Below, one piece after another: positions 10,426 to 23,900 of a stretch of DNA of 64,000 nucleotides. The stretch lies in NCBI RefSeq assembly GCF_012489685.1, contig NC_080042.1, positions 14,274,150-14,338,149 of the forward strand, written 5' to 3'. A program made the translations under genes and the position numbers. A model generated the notes under the pieces. It was not told the origin of the DNA, made no database searches, and was given only the letters and a program-made list of their open reading frames with translations. This stretch comes from Lotus japonicus. Taxonomy: Eukaryota > Streptophyta > Magnoliopsida > Fabales > Fabaceae. The number at the start of each line of letters is the position of its first letter. Positions within the stretch are counted from its first letter, which is position 1.

Positions 10426-12805
10426 GGAGTTGAACGAGGAAGAACGTGGGAACGATGTAGGACCTTATTCGAGGTTGCTCGTGATTTAACTATAGAAGTT
10501 ACACAAGGTTGGGAATAGCACACTTAGTCTAGAAAGTAGTCTTCCACCGATGCGATTATGAGGAAGCTAGTAGCTGAAGAACGAATCTTAGGGAGATTCC
10601 GTATGGGTAGTATACGTGTTATGTTGAGGGTGTGTAGTTCCGTAGCGGGATCATTAAAGGATTTAGTATCAGGATATTTGTGACTACTGGAGGATTGGAA
10701 CTCATTGACTGTTCCAGTGGGTTTTTCTAAATTTCCACCTTCGATGTATTAGGCCTGATCAACCTAATATTGAGGGGGTGATATTCGGAATCACAGCTGG
10801 TTATGGACTTTGATAGAAGGATGTGTAAGATGAATTTGAATTGATTGAGGATTAGTCGGATTTGGGAGGAAAGTTCGTGTTAAGCACTTGATTGTGAAAG
10901 ATTAAGATTTAAATCTTTGGAATTCGATGAGTGTCGTATAGACATTGATTGGTTAGTTCGTGTGATTACTCCAAGTAGAGGTAGACCAAGTCAAGAGATT
11001 TAGTGCTGGAAAAGTATTAAGTAGTTTCTCGGAAGTTATGAAGTCATAGGTTATGTGATTGCTGAGGGGAGTTGTTAGAGACTAAATAAGTTGGATTTAA
11101 TCATGTGTTAGATGATACCTTGATGGTAGCGAGATTGAGAAGAATTAGCTCTGAACTAGATTGTTATAGTCGAGTTCGAGGAATAAGTTTTGCTAAGCGT
11201 TTGATTAATATGTGGAGACATTATAGTCTTAAGAGATGAATTTTCATTTGAAAAGTGTTGAATTAATGATTAAGTTGGAGAAAGAAAGTTTTAGCATAAG
11301 TTGAATACTTGAGGTTGTTGATATGGATTCCAAAGAAATATGCTAAGATTACTAAGTGAGATTTACTAAGTTGGATTGAAATCTTAGGGTTAAGATTGAA
11401 TCTTGAGAGTCGAGAATCGCGTACGAATAGGAGATCTTATGGTTGAAGGTGTGACAATAGGAGTTGAATCTTAGAAGATTGAGGACCTGAAGGTGAGCTT
11501 CGGGTTAAGACCATTGAGGTATAATATAAGAGAGATCTTGAAGTAAAGGAATTCTGGGTTGTGTGGAGTGTTAAGGTTGGTGATCGATTGATGTTGATTA
11601 TGAGGTTGCGGACATAATGACCATGTGATAAGATTTGAATGATGTTAGCATAATAAGTTATGATTACGGATAGCAGGATCAAGTGGTGAGTGTGGAAGCA
11701 TGACGACACTTATCAGGTCGTTTGGGTAAGTGAAGGAGTTATAGTTTTAAGAAACGGATATTCATTTAAGAAGTATTGAAGGATTAAAGGTCATTAGAGG
11801 ACCAAACTTGGTGAAGGTTTAGGTTTTAAATCTATGAATGTCTGTCTAAGGTGTGTAGGACTTGAAGTTTGTCAGAATTTGATTGAGAAATTAAGAAGTT
11901 GATTGACGAGATGGTGATTGAGTCACAAAAAGGAAGGTGTTAGTATTAAGACGAATATCTGAGGTTGTTATATTTTGACGAGTTTCGTAGAGTTTAAGAG
12001 TCAATGGCTAGTTAAGTCCCTTGAGGTATAGTTATGATTTAATCTTCTAGAGGATAAGTCTCGATTTGTGCGAAGTGTTAGGGATTTCAGTAAGTGTAAA
12101 TAGGTTTGAGTGAGGGAAGTTCTAAGGAAGAAGACGATAATAATGGATTGTTAGATATTAAGAAGAGGATTATCTTATAAGTTGTTGATAACTTGATGTT
12201 GAAGGGGATAAGATTAGTGAAGGACAAGAAATAAGGACATAAGTCGATTTTTAATTCGAAGGGTGACTAAGTAGGAGATTGATTTCATTGTGCGAGTGAT
12301 GATAGTTACGAAGTTAGAGGTGTTTTAATGGACTAGCGGTTTCCAAGGGGGAGGATTCGTCTAGGAGTTATCGAACGGACAAGTGGAGTTTTGGACTGTA
12401 GATGAAGATCACGAGGACGAGTTGAGTATTTACCTTAAGATGACAGAGAGGCACCGAGTTTAAGAAGAATTTCGGACGACCGAAAGTAAAGAAGTAAGTG
12501 GCTAAGATGGTGCGACTGCACGGAATGCCAACCGATATCATTTCAAGCAGAGATCCGACGCATGTAATCGAGTCAGACGACATGAGGTTGAATGATGTTT
12601 TGTCTTTTGAGACGCCGATAGTTAGCAGTGGGGATAGAAGAGTGAAACAGTTAAGGGGAAAGCAGATTGCTTAAGTAAGATTATGAGGAACAATGACACA
12701 GGCACTACTACATGAGAATTGGACGATAAGATCGAGGAACTGTATTCCGGACTTTCTCAGAACTCTGAGTTTCGAGGACGAAACTTTCTTTTTGGAGGGG
12801 AGTAT
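10426..12805 (+). pseudogene. Gy1 decayed pol region, integrase remnant and polypurine tract (copy 1)
   Basis: No long open frame. At 12498-12566 a frame reads V-x-K-M-V-R-L-H-G-M-P-T-D-I-I-S-S-R-D-P-T, which lines up with the integrase core of Gy2 ([15 protein letters not shown]). Near 12772 the sequence TTTCGAGGACGAAACTTTC is the end-of-pol signature seen in Tekay/Del elements and in Gy2. The polypurine tract TTTTTGGAGGGGAGTAT ends at 12805. The rest is stop-rich. Confidence 0.7.
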
Positions 12806-15800
12806 TGTAAGACCTGGATTTTCAGAACAAGTTAAGTTTCCGACTCACACGTAGAATCAGTGTAAGCGTGACAGGAGTTTGACATTTGAGAAAGATTAAT
12901 GAAGAAGAAAGTTCAGGAATTTCTTGAGGAATGTTGCGTAGTTGTTTTCGGAGTTAGTGCGAGTCGTCTGCACATCTGCCTTATGGCGAGCGTGTCCAGA
13001 ATAGGCTATTTCGCTCTTAAAGCAACGTTTTGAGTGAGATTTCGAACTCTCGGAAAATTTAAAGATTCTCTTTATTTTTCCTCCGACCAGCGTTTCATTT
13101 CGGAACTCTGGACTGTACGCACGATAGTATTCACTTTTCGGAAGTTCGCCGACGCTAATTTCTTTGCTTCGAAACCCTAGATTCGAGCGATTGATGAAGA
13201 CTTTTTCTATTCGGGACTTCTAACGAAGATTCCGTCCGCGTTGCCAGACTTGTTTCGACATTTCCAATCTTTCTTCTGTTGGAAGTTTTGTCGTCTGAGC
13301 ATCACAGTAAAAAGTAGTTTTTCGGGGCAGATTAACCGACACCGCTTTTGAGTTTTTCGATATCGTTTTTCCCATATCATAGATATTTGTTTTAAGTTCT
13401 GGATTTCTGACGCCAGAATCTCTCTTAGAATTCCTTGGTGAACGTGCTGCAAAAATCGGAATCGCGAAATTTTCATTTTCCCGCGATTTCGCCCGCCTAT
13501 AAATAGGCGAAAAAGCAAAATATCTTCCATTTTTCCTCCATTTGTGGCTGATTTCGTGGAGAGCAAGGGGGGAGGGGATTTCCGCGAAAACTTGACCAAT
13601 CTTCGTGCAGTTCGTCCCTACTTCTAGGTATCGAGGTAACTAACACGATTCCTACCTCTGATTACTGTTTCTGCTGAGTTTCTGTAGTCGTTTCTGTGCT
13701 CTAAGTTTTGAGTTTTTCTAAAATTGTCCGTTTTCTTCGATTTCTTGCTTGGGTTATGTTCTCTAGGTTTCCATGAGCCTAAAACCTCTGTCAGTAAACG
13801 CTGATTGTGATCCAGTTGTCCAGGATCTGAAAAACTGTTTCAAAACCCTTTTTGCTCACATTTCGAAACTTTATTGTCAAAAAGACTTAATCTGACTTCG
13901 TGCCTTTAGGATTTGTTGTCACGGATGTCATGAGGATCATTGCTGTCAAATTTGTTTTCAGAACTGATAACTTTGAAGTTTTGAGCCTTTATTTTGGACC
14001 AAAATGCCCCTGCGTAGTCGTATTTCGGCCCGATTGTCCGAAAATTGTTCTGACAGTTTCTTTGCCTTAGTTTTACCCTAAAACTACCTTGTAAACTGAT
14101 TTGATCGAAGAAAAAGAGCCGAAGCCCTTTCTCCTTATGGCCGTGGGTTTTCCTAAGGGGAGGGGAGTTTTTCGTTTTCGAAAACTTGTCCTTTCGTACC
14201 CGTTTGTCGTATTCTGAAGCTTTGATGCTTTGTCTATCGTTTATGTATTGTATTGCGATCGAACTAATCGATTTTGTGTGGATTCTGCTTTGTTTTTCCT
14301 CCGAGGTTCAGTTGAAGGAACTTTGGAAGTTTCAAGGCATTCCTGTGAAGGAGATTTGATTTGCGAAGCTGGATCTGCTCGAGGTTAGGGAAACTTACAT
14401 ATATTAGCTATGATTGCATGATAGGCGTCGATAAATTCGACTTATGCTTTGTCTGATGTTGTTTATGATGTTGAGTTGATGTTATGATGCTTTTCCATAA
14501 CTTGTGATGTTGTGCTTCTGTTGGATTGAGCGTTTTGACGCAACTTCGGAGTGGAGGTTCATTGATCTGGTGATCTTTGATATCTCGGGTTGGATGAACA
14601 ACCCTAGGCAAGTCCAAATGTGGGGTTTGAGACTTAGCCATTTGTTGGGATTCGTTGGAATTCCTAGACTTTCCCCGGGAAGTGTATTTTGGGGTGGTTG
14701 ATTTTTGGAAACTTAGAATGATAGAGCTTTCGAAAAATAAAGACTTGGGAAACTTAGACTTTGAGAAATAAACTCATAACTTGGCTAATTCGAATTGAAA
14801 CAATTTTTATTAACGTTTAAGCATAGGAGAACTGAAGGGGAAAATATTTACGAAAGGCGGGGAAAAGTCGACTTATGTTGTGGGTTTGGAGAGTTTGGAA
14901 TTGGGNNNNNNNNNNNNNNNNNNNNNNNNNNNNNNNNNNNNNNNNNNNNNNNNNNNNNNNNNNNNNNNNNNNNNNNNNNNNNNNNNNNNNNNNNNNNNNN
15001 NNNNNCTGAGTTTCTGTAGTCGTTTCTGTGCTCTAAGTTTTGAGTTTTTCTAAAATTGTCCGTTTTCTTCGATTTCTTGCTTGGGTTATGTTCTCTAGGT
15101 TTCCATGAGCCTAAAACCTCTGTCAGTAAACGCTGATTGTGATCCAGTTGTCCAGGATCTGAAAAACTGTTTCAAAACCCTTTTTGCTCACATTTCGAAA
15201 CTTTATTGTCAAAAAGACTTAATCTGACTTCGTGCCTTTAGGATTTGTTGTCACGGATGTCATGAGGATCATTGCTGTCAAATTTGTTTTCAGAACTGAT
15301 AACTTTGAAGTTTTGAGCCTTTATTTTGGACCAAAATGCCCCTGCGTAGTCGTATTTCGGCCCGATTGTCCGAAAATTGTTCTGACAGTTTCTTTGCCTT
15401 AGTTTTACCCTAAAACTACCTTGTAAACTGATTTGATCGAGAAAAAAGAGCCGAAGCCCTTTTCTCCTTATGGCCGTGGTTTTTCCTAAGGGGAGGGGAG
15501 TTTTTCGTTTTCGAAAACTTGTCCTTTCGTAACCCGTTTGTCGTATTCTGAAGCTTTGATGCTTTGTCTATCGTTTATGTATTGTATTGCGATCGAACTA
15601 ATCGATTTTGTGTGGATTCTGCTTTGTTTTCCTCCGAGGTTCAGTTGAAGGAACTTTGGAATTTCAAGGCATTCCTGTGAAGGAGATTTGATTTGCGAAG
15701 CTGGATCTGCTCGAGGTTAGGGCAACTTACATATATTAGCTATGATTGCATGATAGGCGTCGATAAATTCGACTTATCTTTGTCTGATGTTGTTTATGAT

Positions 15801-17738
15801 GTTGAGTTGATGTTATGATGCTTTTCCATAACTTGTGATGTTGTGCTTCTGTTGGATTGAGCGTTTTGACGCAACTTCGGAGTGGAGGTTCATTGATCTG
15901 GTGATCTTTGATATCTCGGGTTGGATGAACAACCCTAGGCAAGTCCAAATGTGGGGTTTGAGACTTAGCCATTTGTTGGGATTCGTTGGAATTCCTAGAC
16001 TTTCCCCGGGAAGTGTATTTTGGGTGGTTGATTTTTGGAAACTTAGAATGATAGAGCTTTCGAAAAATAAAGACTTGGGAAACTTAGACTTTGAGAAATA
16101 AACTCATAACTTGGCTAATTCGAATTGAAACAATTTTTATTAACGTTTAAGCATAGGAGAACTGAAGGGGAAAATATTTACGAAAGGCGGGGAAAAGTCG
16201 ACTTATGTTGTGGGTTTGGAGAGTTTGGAATTGGGAAAGCCACTGAGGTGAGCTATGGTGATGATTGAAAGTCACCGAGTACTCTAGTACTCCTGGTAGT
16301 GTTGTTCGAGTCGTGTTGTATTGACCGGCACAGACTCTGGGTTTTGTTGTGGGTTTTGTGGTGGGAGTTGTGTTGTATTGACCGACACTAACTCCAAGTC
16401 GTGTTGTATTGACCGACACTGACTCTGGTTTTGATAATCATATTGCACACGTGCATATACGCGATGAAGTGCCAAGCAGAGTACTTCGGTATAACAGGAA
16501 GTAACGATCAGCCATGCAGAGTTGAATCGGTCCTGACTATATCTGGCACAACAGGAGGTAACGATCATCCATGTAGAGTTGCATCGTGCCTGTTGATGTT
16601 CGGCATAGCAAGCAGAAATGGTCAAACCATGTAGAGTTTGTACCGTCTTGACTATAGCCAAAGGTGATAAGCGACGCCCGAGCAGAAATGGTTAAGCACG
16701 AGGCCAGTGTTACGACCGTCTCGAGGTGCCCAGCCTATAAGTGGCAATACCGTTGGTTTGTCCCGTCGCCAAGCAGAGTGACGTCGTTGATTTGTTCCGT
16801 CGCCAAGCAGAGTGACGTTGTTGATTTGTTCCGTCGCCAAGCAGAGTGACGTTGTTGTTCTGTCCCGTCGCCAAGCAGAGTGACGTTATTCGGATTTGTG
16901 TCAGCATATTCTGCACTGGCACACAATGCATCTTATTATGACTGAATTGTGTAAGAGATTTGATAACATGCTATGTATAAACCTTAGGGTAAGCAGTGCA
17001 TAACTTATATGTATATATACAACATATATATATATATACCCCTTTATCGCATGTTGATTGTATATCTATTGTATTCTGTAAGTTGACCCTAGCGCCTTGG
17101 CTTTGTTTGTATGTTTGTGCTTGGGCGGTCGGCCTGCTGCCAGGCGTCCGCCAGCCGGTTCGTGATGATTCGTTGTGCGGGAAAGACCCGGAGCGGAACG
17201 ACTATTACTGAAGCTTTCGACGAGGACCCGGACTTCATGACTGTTCGAGGGAGGGTCGATGATAGTAGTGTGGGTTATGGGTGGTTAGAGCCTTTTGAGT
17301 TAGTTGTTACTGTAATAGCTCTGATTCGTCATTCATATTTTGGGACAGGGTAGGTTCCCGACGCATGGCTTTTGTGTGGTTCTCTTACTGAGGGATCACA
17401 GTGAGTCAGTCGGACCATAGGGGTCTTTGCTTAGGCCATTTTGAGGCCGACTTCCTCCTAGTGGTTTGTAATTATGATTTTCTCACTCACACATCTGGAT
17501 CTGTAACTATTTGCCTACGGGCACACTACTTTGGAGTCACTGCGAGTGCGCGTGACGGGAGAGTGCAGCTGAGGTGGTACATGTGTATATATTTGTATAT
17601 TGGTTAGTTAGTGTTGGGGTTATGTCTTTATTTCTCTATTGCTTGATTTAAAAGGAATCAAACGAAAAAAATTACCTGTTTTCCGCGTAAAGTTTACTTT
17701 TGGTTACTAAAGTGACACCTGGAAATCGGGGTGTTACA
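12806..17738 (+). repeat. Gy1 middle LTR, enlarged by an assembly gap with duplicated flanks
   Basis: The left piece, 12806-14905, is LTR positions 1-2100. The right piece, 15006-17738, starts again at LTR position 869 and runs to the end. About 1.23 kb (13674-14905 and 15006-16235) is therefore present on both sides of the gap. The right piece has several homopolymer-type indels at 15430-15780, typical of a low-quality contig end. The true LTR is probably a single 3606 bp copy. Confidence 0.85.
14906..15005. other. Assembly gap (100 N)
   Basis: Exactly 100 N, the usual placeholder for a gap of unknown size, between overlapping contig ends. Confidence 0.98.
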
Positions 17739-17935
17739 TTGTGGTATCAGAGCTTAGTCGAGTCTTTTGGGAGTCTTTGGGGAATAGGTCTTCTGTGCTA
17801 GGTTGTGTGACTCTGCAAAGAGTGAAAATTGATTGTCTGCAGAGCGATTTTCGTTCTAATTGCTTGCGTTACTACTCGATCGGATTGAGTGGTTTGTCTA
17901 GTGCTACCGTATGGTTAGTACTAATCGGACGTTCG

Positions 17936-18535
17936 ATGAGATATAGGATGGTGGACCTTAACCGGATGGCGGGGGCAATAGCTACACTGATCGAGGCAAT
18001 GATGAACCAGGCTGCGGAAGACGCTTATATGCGCGCTGAAGAGGCTGCACGTGAGCATCACCAACGATTGATGGCGACGGCGATGTATCAACAAAGAGGA
18101 ATGAACCGAACAGGAGCTGGGGGACCAATGAGGTCAGGTTCCCAAGGCTACAACGGAAGGAAGAGCTACCATAAGTGGGGACCATATCAGCGTTTCAAGG
18201 GAAGAGATCTTATCTCAAGAGTCTACAAACCAACGACTGCTGATACTGGAGGGGAGCCAGTTGGTGACAAAGGTGTGACATGTACTCGTTGTGGAAAGTT
18301 TGGGCATTTTGCTAACAAGTGCTCAGTGACTGGATGGAGATGCTTCAAGTGTAACCGAGAGGGGCATCTAGCTGTGAACTGCAAGACCAAAGAAAGTCTA
18401 TGCTTCAATTGCAACCAACCGGGACATTTCTCCCAAGATTGCAAGGCACTCAGGGGCGAATCATCAGGGAATGTTGGGAAAGGAAAACAACTTGCTCCAG
18501 AGGAAAGGATTCATGCCAAGGAGGGCAAGAGCTGA
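17936..18535 (+). CDS. Gy1 gag-like protein with three CCHC zinc knuckles (copy 2)
   Basis: Same reading frame and sequence as 9826-10425: short helical N-terminus, basic linker and three CX2CX4HX4C knuckles, with no downstream protease or RT. It follows the primer site at 17742-17753. Being an exact copy, it is either the second half of a tandem element or the same element assembled twice. Confidence 0.7.
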   Translation: MRYRMVDLNRMAGAIATLIEAMMNQAAEDAYMRAEEAAREHHQRLMATAMYQQRGMNRTGAGGPMRSGSQGYNGRKSYHKWGPYQRFKGRDLISRVYKPTTADTGGEPVGDKGVTCTRCGKFGHFANKCSVTGWRCFKCNREGHLAVNCKTKESLCFNCNQPGHFSQDCKALRGESSGNVGKGKQLAPEERIHAKEGKS

Positions 18536-20916
18536 GGAGTTGAACGAGGAAGAACGTGGGAACGATGTAGGACCTTATTCGAGGTTGCTCGTGATTTAAC
18601 TATAGAAGTTACACAAGGTTGGGAATAGCACACTTAGTCTAGAAAGTAGTCTTCCACCGATGCGATTATGAGGAAGCTAGTAGCTGAAGAACGAATCTTA
18701 GGGAGATTCCGTATGGGTAGTATACGTGTTATGTTGAGGGTGTGTAGTTCCGTAGCGGGATCATTAAAGGATTTAGTATCAGGATATTTGTGACTACTGG
18801 AGGATTGGAACTCATTGACTGTTCCAGTGGGTTTTTCTAAATTTCCACCTTCGATGTATTAGGCCTGATCAACCTAATATTGAGGGGGTGATATTCGGAA
18901 TCACAGCTGGTTATGGACTTTGATAGAAGGATGTGTAAGATGAATTTGAATTGATTGAGGATTAGTCGGATTTGGGAGGAAAGTTCGTGTTAAGCACTTG
19001 ATTGTGAAAGATTAAGATTTAAATCTTTGGAATTCGATGAGTGTCGTATAGACATTGATTGGTTAGTTCGTGTGATTACTCCAAGTAGAGGTAGACCAAG
19101 TCAAGAGATTTAGTGCTGGAAAAGTATTAAGTAGTTTCTCGGAAGTTATGAAGTCATAGGTTATGTGATTGCTGAGGGGAGTTGTTAGAGACTAAATAAG
19201 TTGGATTTAATCATGTGTTAGATGATACCTTGATGGTAGCGAGATTGAGAAGAATTAGCTCTGAACTAGATTGTTATAGTCGAGTTCGAGGAATAAGTTT
19301 TGCTAAGCGTTTGATTAATATGTGGAGACATTATAGTCTTAAGAGATGAATTTTCATTTGAAAAGTGTTGAATTAATGATTAAGTTGGAGAAAGAAAGTT
19401 TTAGCATAAGTTGAATACTTGAGGTTGTTGATATGGATTCCAAAGAAATATGCTAAGATTACTAAGTGAGATTTACTAAGTTGGATTGAAATCTTAGGGT
19501 TAAGATTGAATCTTGAGAGTCGAGAATCGCGTACGAATAGGAGATCTTATGGTTGAAGGTGTGACAATAGGAGTTGAATCTTAGAAGATTGAGGACCTGA
19601 AGGTGAGCTTCGGGTTAAGACCATTGAGGTATAATATAAGAGAGATCTTGAAGTAAAGGAATTCTGGGTTGTGTGGAGTGTTAAGGTTGGTGATCGATTG
19701 ATGTTGATTATGAGGTTGCGGACATAATGACCATGTGATAAGATTTGAATGATGTTAGCATAATAAGTTATGATTACGGATAGCAGGATCAAGTGGTGAG
19801 TGTGGAAGCATGACGACACTTATCAGGTCGTTTGGGTAAGTGAAGGAGTTATAGTTTTAAGAAACGGATATTCATTTAAGAAGTATTGAAGGATTAAAGG
19901 TCATTAGAGGACCAAACTTGGTGAAGGTTTAGGTTTTAAATCTATGAATGTCTGTCTAAGGTGTGTAGGACTTGAAGTTTGTCAGAATTTGATTGAGAAA
20001 TTAAGAAGTTGATTGACGAGATGGTGATTGAGTCACAAAAAGGAAGGTGTTAGTATTAAGACGAATATCTGAGGTTGTTATATTTTGACGAGTTTCGTAG
20101 AGTTTAAGAGTCAATGGCTAGTTAAGTCCCTTGAGGTATAGTTATGATTTAATCTTCTAGAGGATAAGTCTCGATTTGTGCGAAGTGTTAGGGATTTCAG
20201 TAAGTGTAAATAGGTTTGAGTGAGGGAAGTTCTAAGGAAGAAGACGATAATAATGGATTGTTAGATATTAAGAAGAGGATTATCTTATAAGTTGTTGATA
20301 ACTTGATGTTGAAGGGGATAAGATTAGTGAAGGACAAGAAATAAGGACATAAGTCGATTTTTAATTCGAAGGGTGACTAAGTAGGAGATTGATTTCATTG
20401 TGCGAGTGATGATAGTTACGAAGTTAGAGGTGTTTTAATGGACTAGCGGTTTCCAAGGGGGAGGATTCGTCTAGGAGTTATCGAACGGACAAGTGGAGTT
20501 TTGGACTGTAGATGAAGATCACGAGGACGAGTTGAGTATTTACCTTAAGATGACAGAGAGGCACCGAGTTTAAGAAGAATTTCGGACGACCGAAAGTAAA
20601 GAAGTAAGTGGCTAAGATGGTGCGACTGCACGGAATGCCAACCGATATCATTTCAAGCAGAGATCCGACGCATGTAATCGAGTCAGACGACATGAGGTTG
20701 AATGATGTTTTGTCTTTTGAGACGCCGATAGTTAGCAGTGGGGATAGAAGAGTGAAACAGTTAAGGGGAAAGCAGATTGCTTAAGTAAAGATTATGAGGA
20801 ACAATGACACAGGCACTACTACATGAGAATTGGACGATAAGATCGAGGAACTGTATTCCGGACTTTCTCAGAACTCTGAGTTTCGAGGACGAAACTTTCT
20901 TTTTGGAGGGGAGTAT
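18536..20916 (+). pseudogene. Gy1 decayed pol region (copy 2)
   Basis: Matches 10426-12805 with one extra A near 20787. The integrase remnant is at about 20608-20676 and the polypurine tract ends at 20916. No usable open frame. Confidence 0.7.
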
Positions 20917-23900
20917 TGTAAGACCTGGATTTTCAGAACAAGTTAAGTTTCCGACTCACACGTAGAATCAGTGTAAGCGTGACAGGAGTTTGACATTTGA
21001 GAAAGATTAATGAAGAAGAAAGTTCAGGAATTTCTTGAGGAATGTTGCGTAGTTGTTTTCGGAGTTAGTGCGAGTCGTCTGCACATCTGCCTTATGGCGA
21101 GCGTGTCCAGAATAGGCTATTTCGCTCTTAAAGCAACGTTTTGAGTGAGATTTCGAACTCTCGGAAAATTTAAAGATTCTCTTTATTTTTCCTCCGACCA
21201 GCGTTTCATTTCGGAACTCTGGACTGTACGCACGATAGTATTCACTTTTCGGAAGTTCGCCGACGCTAATTTCTTTGCTTCGAAACCCTAGATTCGAGCG
21301 ATTGATGAAGACTTTTTCTATTCGGGACTTCTAACGAAGATTCCGTCCGCGTTGCCAGACTTGTTTCGACATTTCCAATCTTTCTTCTGTTGGAAGTTTT
21401 GTCGTCTGAGCATCACAGTAAAAAGTAGTTTTTCGGGGCAGATTAACCGACACCGCTTTTGAGTTTTTCGATATCGTTTTTCCCATATCATAGATATTTG
21501 TTTTAAGTTCTGGATTTCTGACGCCAGAATCTCTCTTAGAATTCCTTGGTGAACGTGCTGCAAAAATCGGAATCGCGAAATTTTCATTTTCCCGCGATTT
21601 CGCCCGCCTATAAATAGGCGAAAAAGCAAAATATCTTCCATTTTTCCTCCATTTGTGGCTGATTTCGTGGAGAGCAAGGGGGGAGGGGATTTCCGCGAAA
21701 ACTTGACCAATCTTCGTGCAGTTCGTCCCTACTTCTAGGTATCGAGGTAACTAACACGATTCCTACCTCTGATTACTGTTTCTGCTGAGTTTCTGTAGTC
21801 GTTTCTGTGCTCTAAGTTTTGAGTTTTTCTAAAATTGTCCGTTTTCTTCGATTTCTTGCTTGGGTTATGTTCTCTAGGTTTCCATGAGCCTAAAACCTCT
21901 GTCAGTAAACGCTGATTGTGATCCAGTTGTCCAGGATCTGAAAAACTGTTTCAAAACCCTTTTTGCTCACATTTCGAAACTTTATTGTCAAAAAGACTTA
22001 ATCTGACTTCGTGCCTTTAGGATTTGTTGTCACGGATGTCATGAGGATCATTGCTGTCAAATTTGTTTTCAGAACTGATAACTTTGAAGTTTTGAGCCTT
22101 TATTTTGGACCAAAATGCCCCTGCGTAGTCGTATTTCGGCCCGATTGTCCGAAAATTGTTCTGACAGTTTCTTTGCCTTAGTTTTACCCTAAAACTACCT
22201 TGTAAACTGATTTGATCGAAGAAAAAGAGCCGAAGCCCTTTTCTCCTTATGGCCGTGGGTTTTTCCTAAGGGGAGGGGAGTTTTTCGTTTTCGAAAACTT
22301 GTCCTTTCGTACCCGTTTGTCGTATTCTGAAGCTTTGATGCTTTGTCTATCGTTTATGTATTGTATTGCGATCGAACTAATCGATTTTGTGTGGATTCTG
22401 CTTTGTTTTTCCTCCGAGGTTCAGTTGAAGGAACTTTGGAAGTTTCAAGGCATTCCTGTGAAGGAGATTTGATTTGCGAAGCTGGATCTGCTCGAGGTTA
22501 GGGAAACTTACATATATTAGCTATGATTGCATGATAGGCGTCGATAAATTCGACTTATGCTTTGTCTGATGTTGTTTATGATGTTGAGTTGATGTTATGA
22601 TGCTTTTCCATAACTTGTGATGTTGTGCTTCTGTTGGATTGAGCGTTTTGACGCAACTTCGGAGTGGAGGTTCATTGATCTGGTGATCTTTGATATCTCG
22701 GGTTGGATGAACAACCCTAGGCAAGTCCAAATGTGGGGTTTGAGACTTAGCCATTTGTTGGGATTCGTTGGAATTCCTAGACTTTCCCCGGGAAGTGTAT
22801 TTTGGGTGGTTGATTTTTGGAAACTTAGAATGATAGAGCTTTCGAAAAATAAAGACTTGGGAAACTTAGACTTTGAGAAATAAACTCATAACTTGGCTAA
22901 TTCGAATTGAAACAATTTTTATTAACGTTTAAGCATAGGAGAACTGAAGGGGAAAATATTTACGAAAGGCGGGGAAAAGTCGACTTATGTTGTGGGTTTG
23001 GAGAGTTTGGAATTGGGGAAAGCCACTGAGGTGAGCTATGGTGATGATTGAAAGTCACCGAGTACTCTAGTACTCCTGGTAGTGTTGTTCGAGTCGTGTT
23101 GTATTGACCGGCACAGACTCTGGGTTTTGTTGTGGGTTTTGTGGTGGGAGTTGTGTTGTATTGACCGACACTAACTCCAAGTCGTGTTGTATTGACCGAC
23201 ACTGACTCTGGTTTTGATAATCATATTGCACACGTGCATATACGCGATGAAGTGCCAAGCAGAGTACTTCGGTATAACAGGAAGTAACGATCAGCCATGC
23301 AGAGTTGAATCGGTCCTGACTATATCTGGCACAACAGGAGGTAACGATCATCCATGTAGAGTTGCATCGTGCCTGTTGATGTTCGGCATAGCAAGCAGAA
23401 ATGGTCAAACCATGTAGAGTTTGTACCGTCTTGACTATAGCCAAAGGTGATAAGCGACGCCCGAGCAGAAATGGTTAAGCACGAGGCCAGTGTTACGACC
23501 GTCTCGAGGTGCCCAGCCTATAAGTGGCAATACCGTTGGTTTGTCCCGTCGCCAAGCAGAGTGACGTCGTTGATTTGTTCCGTCGCCAAGCAGAGTGACG
23601 TTGTTGATTTGTTCCGTCGCCAAGCAGAGTGACGTTGTTGTTCTGTCCCGTCGCCAAGCAGAGTGACGTTATTCGGATTTGTGTCAGCATATTCTGCACT
23701 GGCACACAATGCATCTTATTATGACTGAATTGTGTAAGAGATTTGATAACATGCTATGTATAAACCTTAGGGTAAGCAGTGCATAACTTATATGTATATA
23801 TACAACATATATATATATATACCCCTTTTATCGCATGTTGATTGTATATCTATTGTATTCTGTAAGTTGACCCTAGCGCCTTGGCTTTGTTTGTATGTTT

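Noticed and set aside
14795..15019. Open frame running through the N gap
   Set aside because: An artefact of translating N; no real coding evidence.
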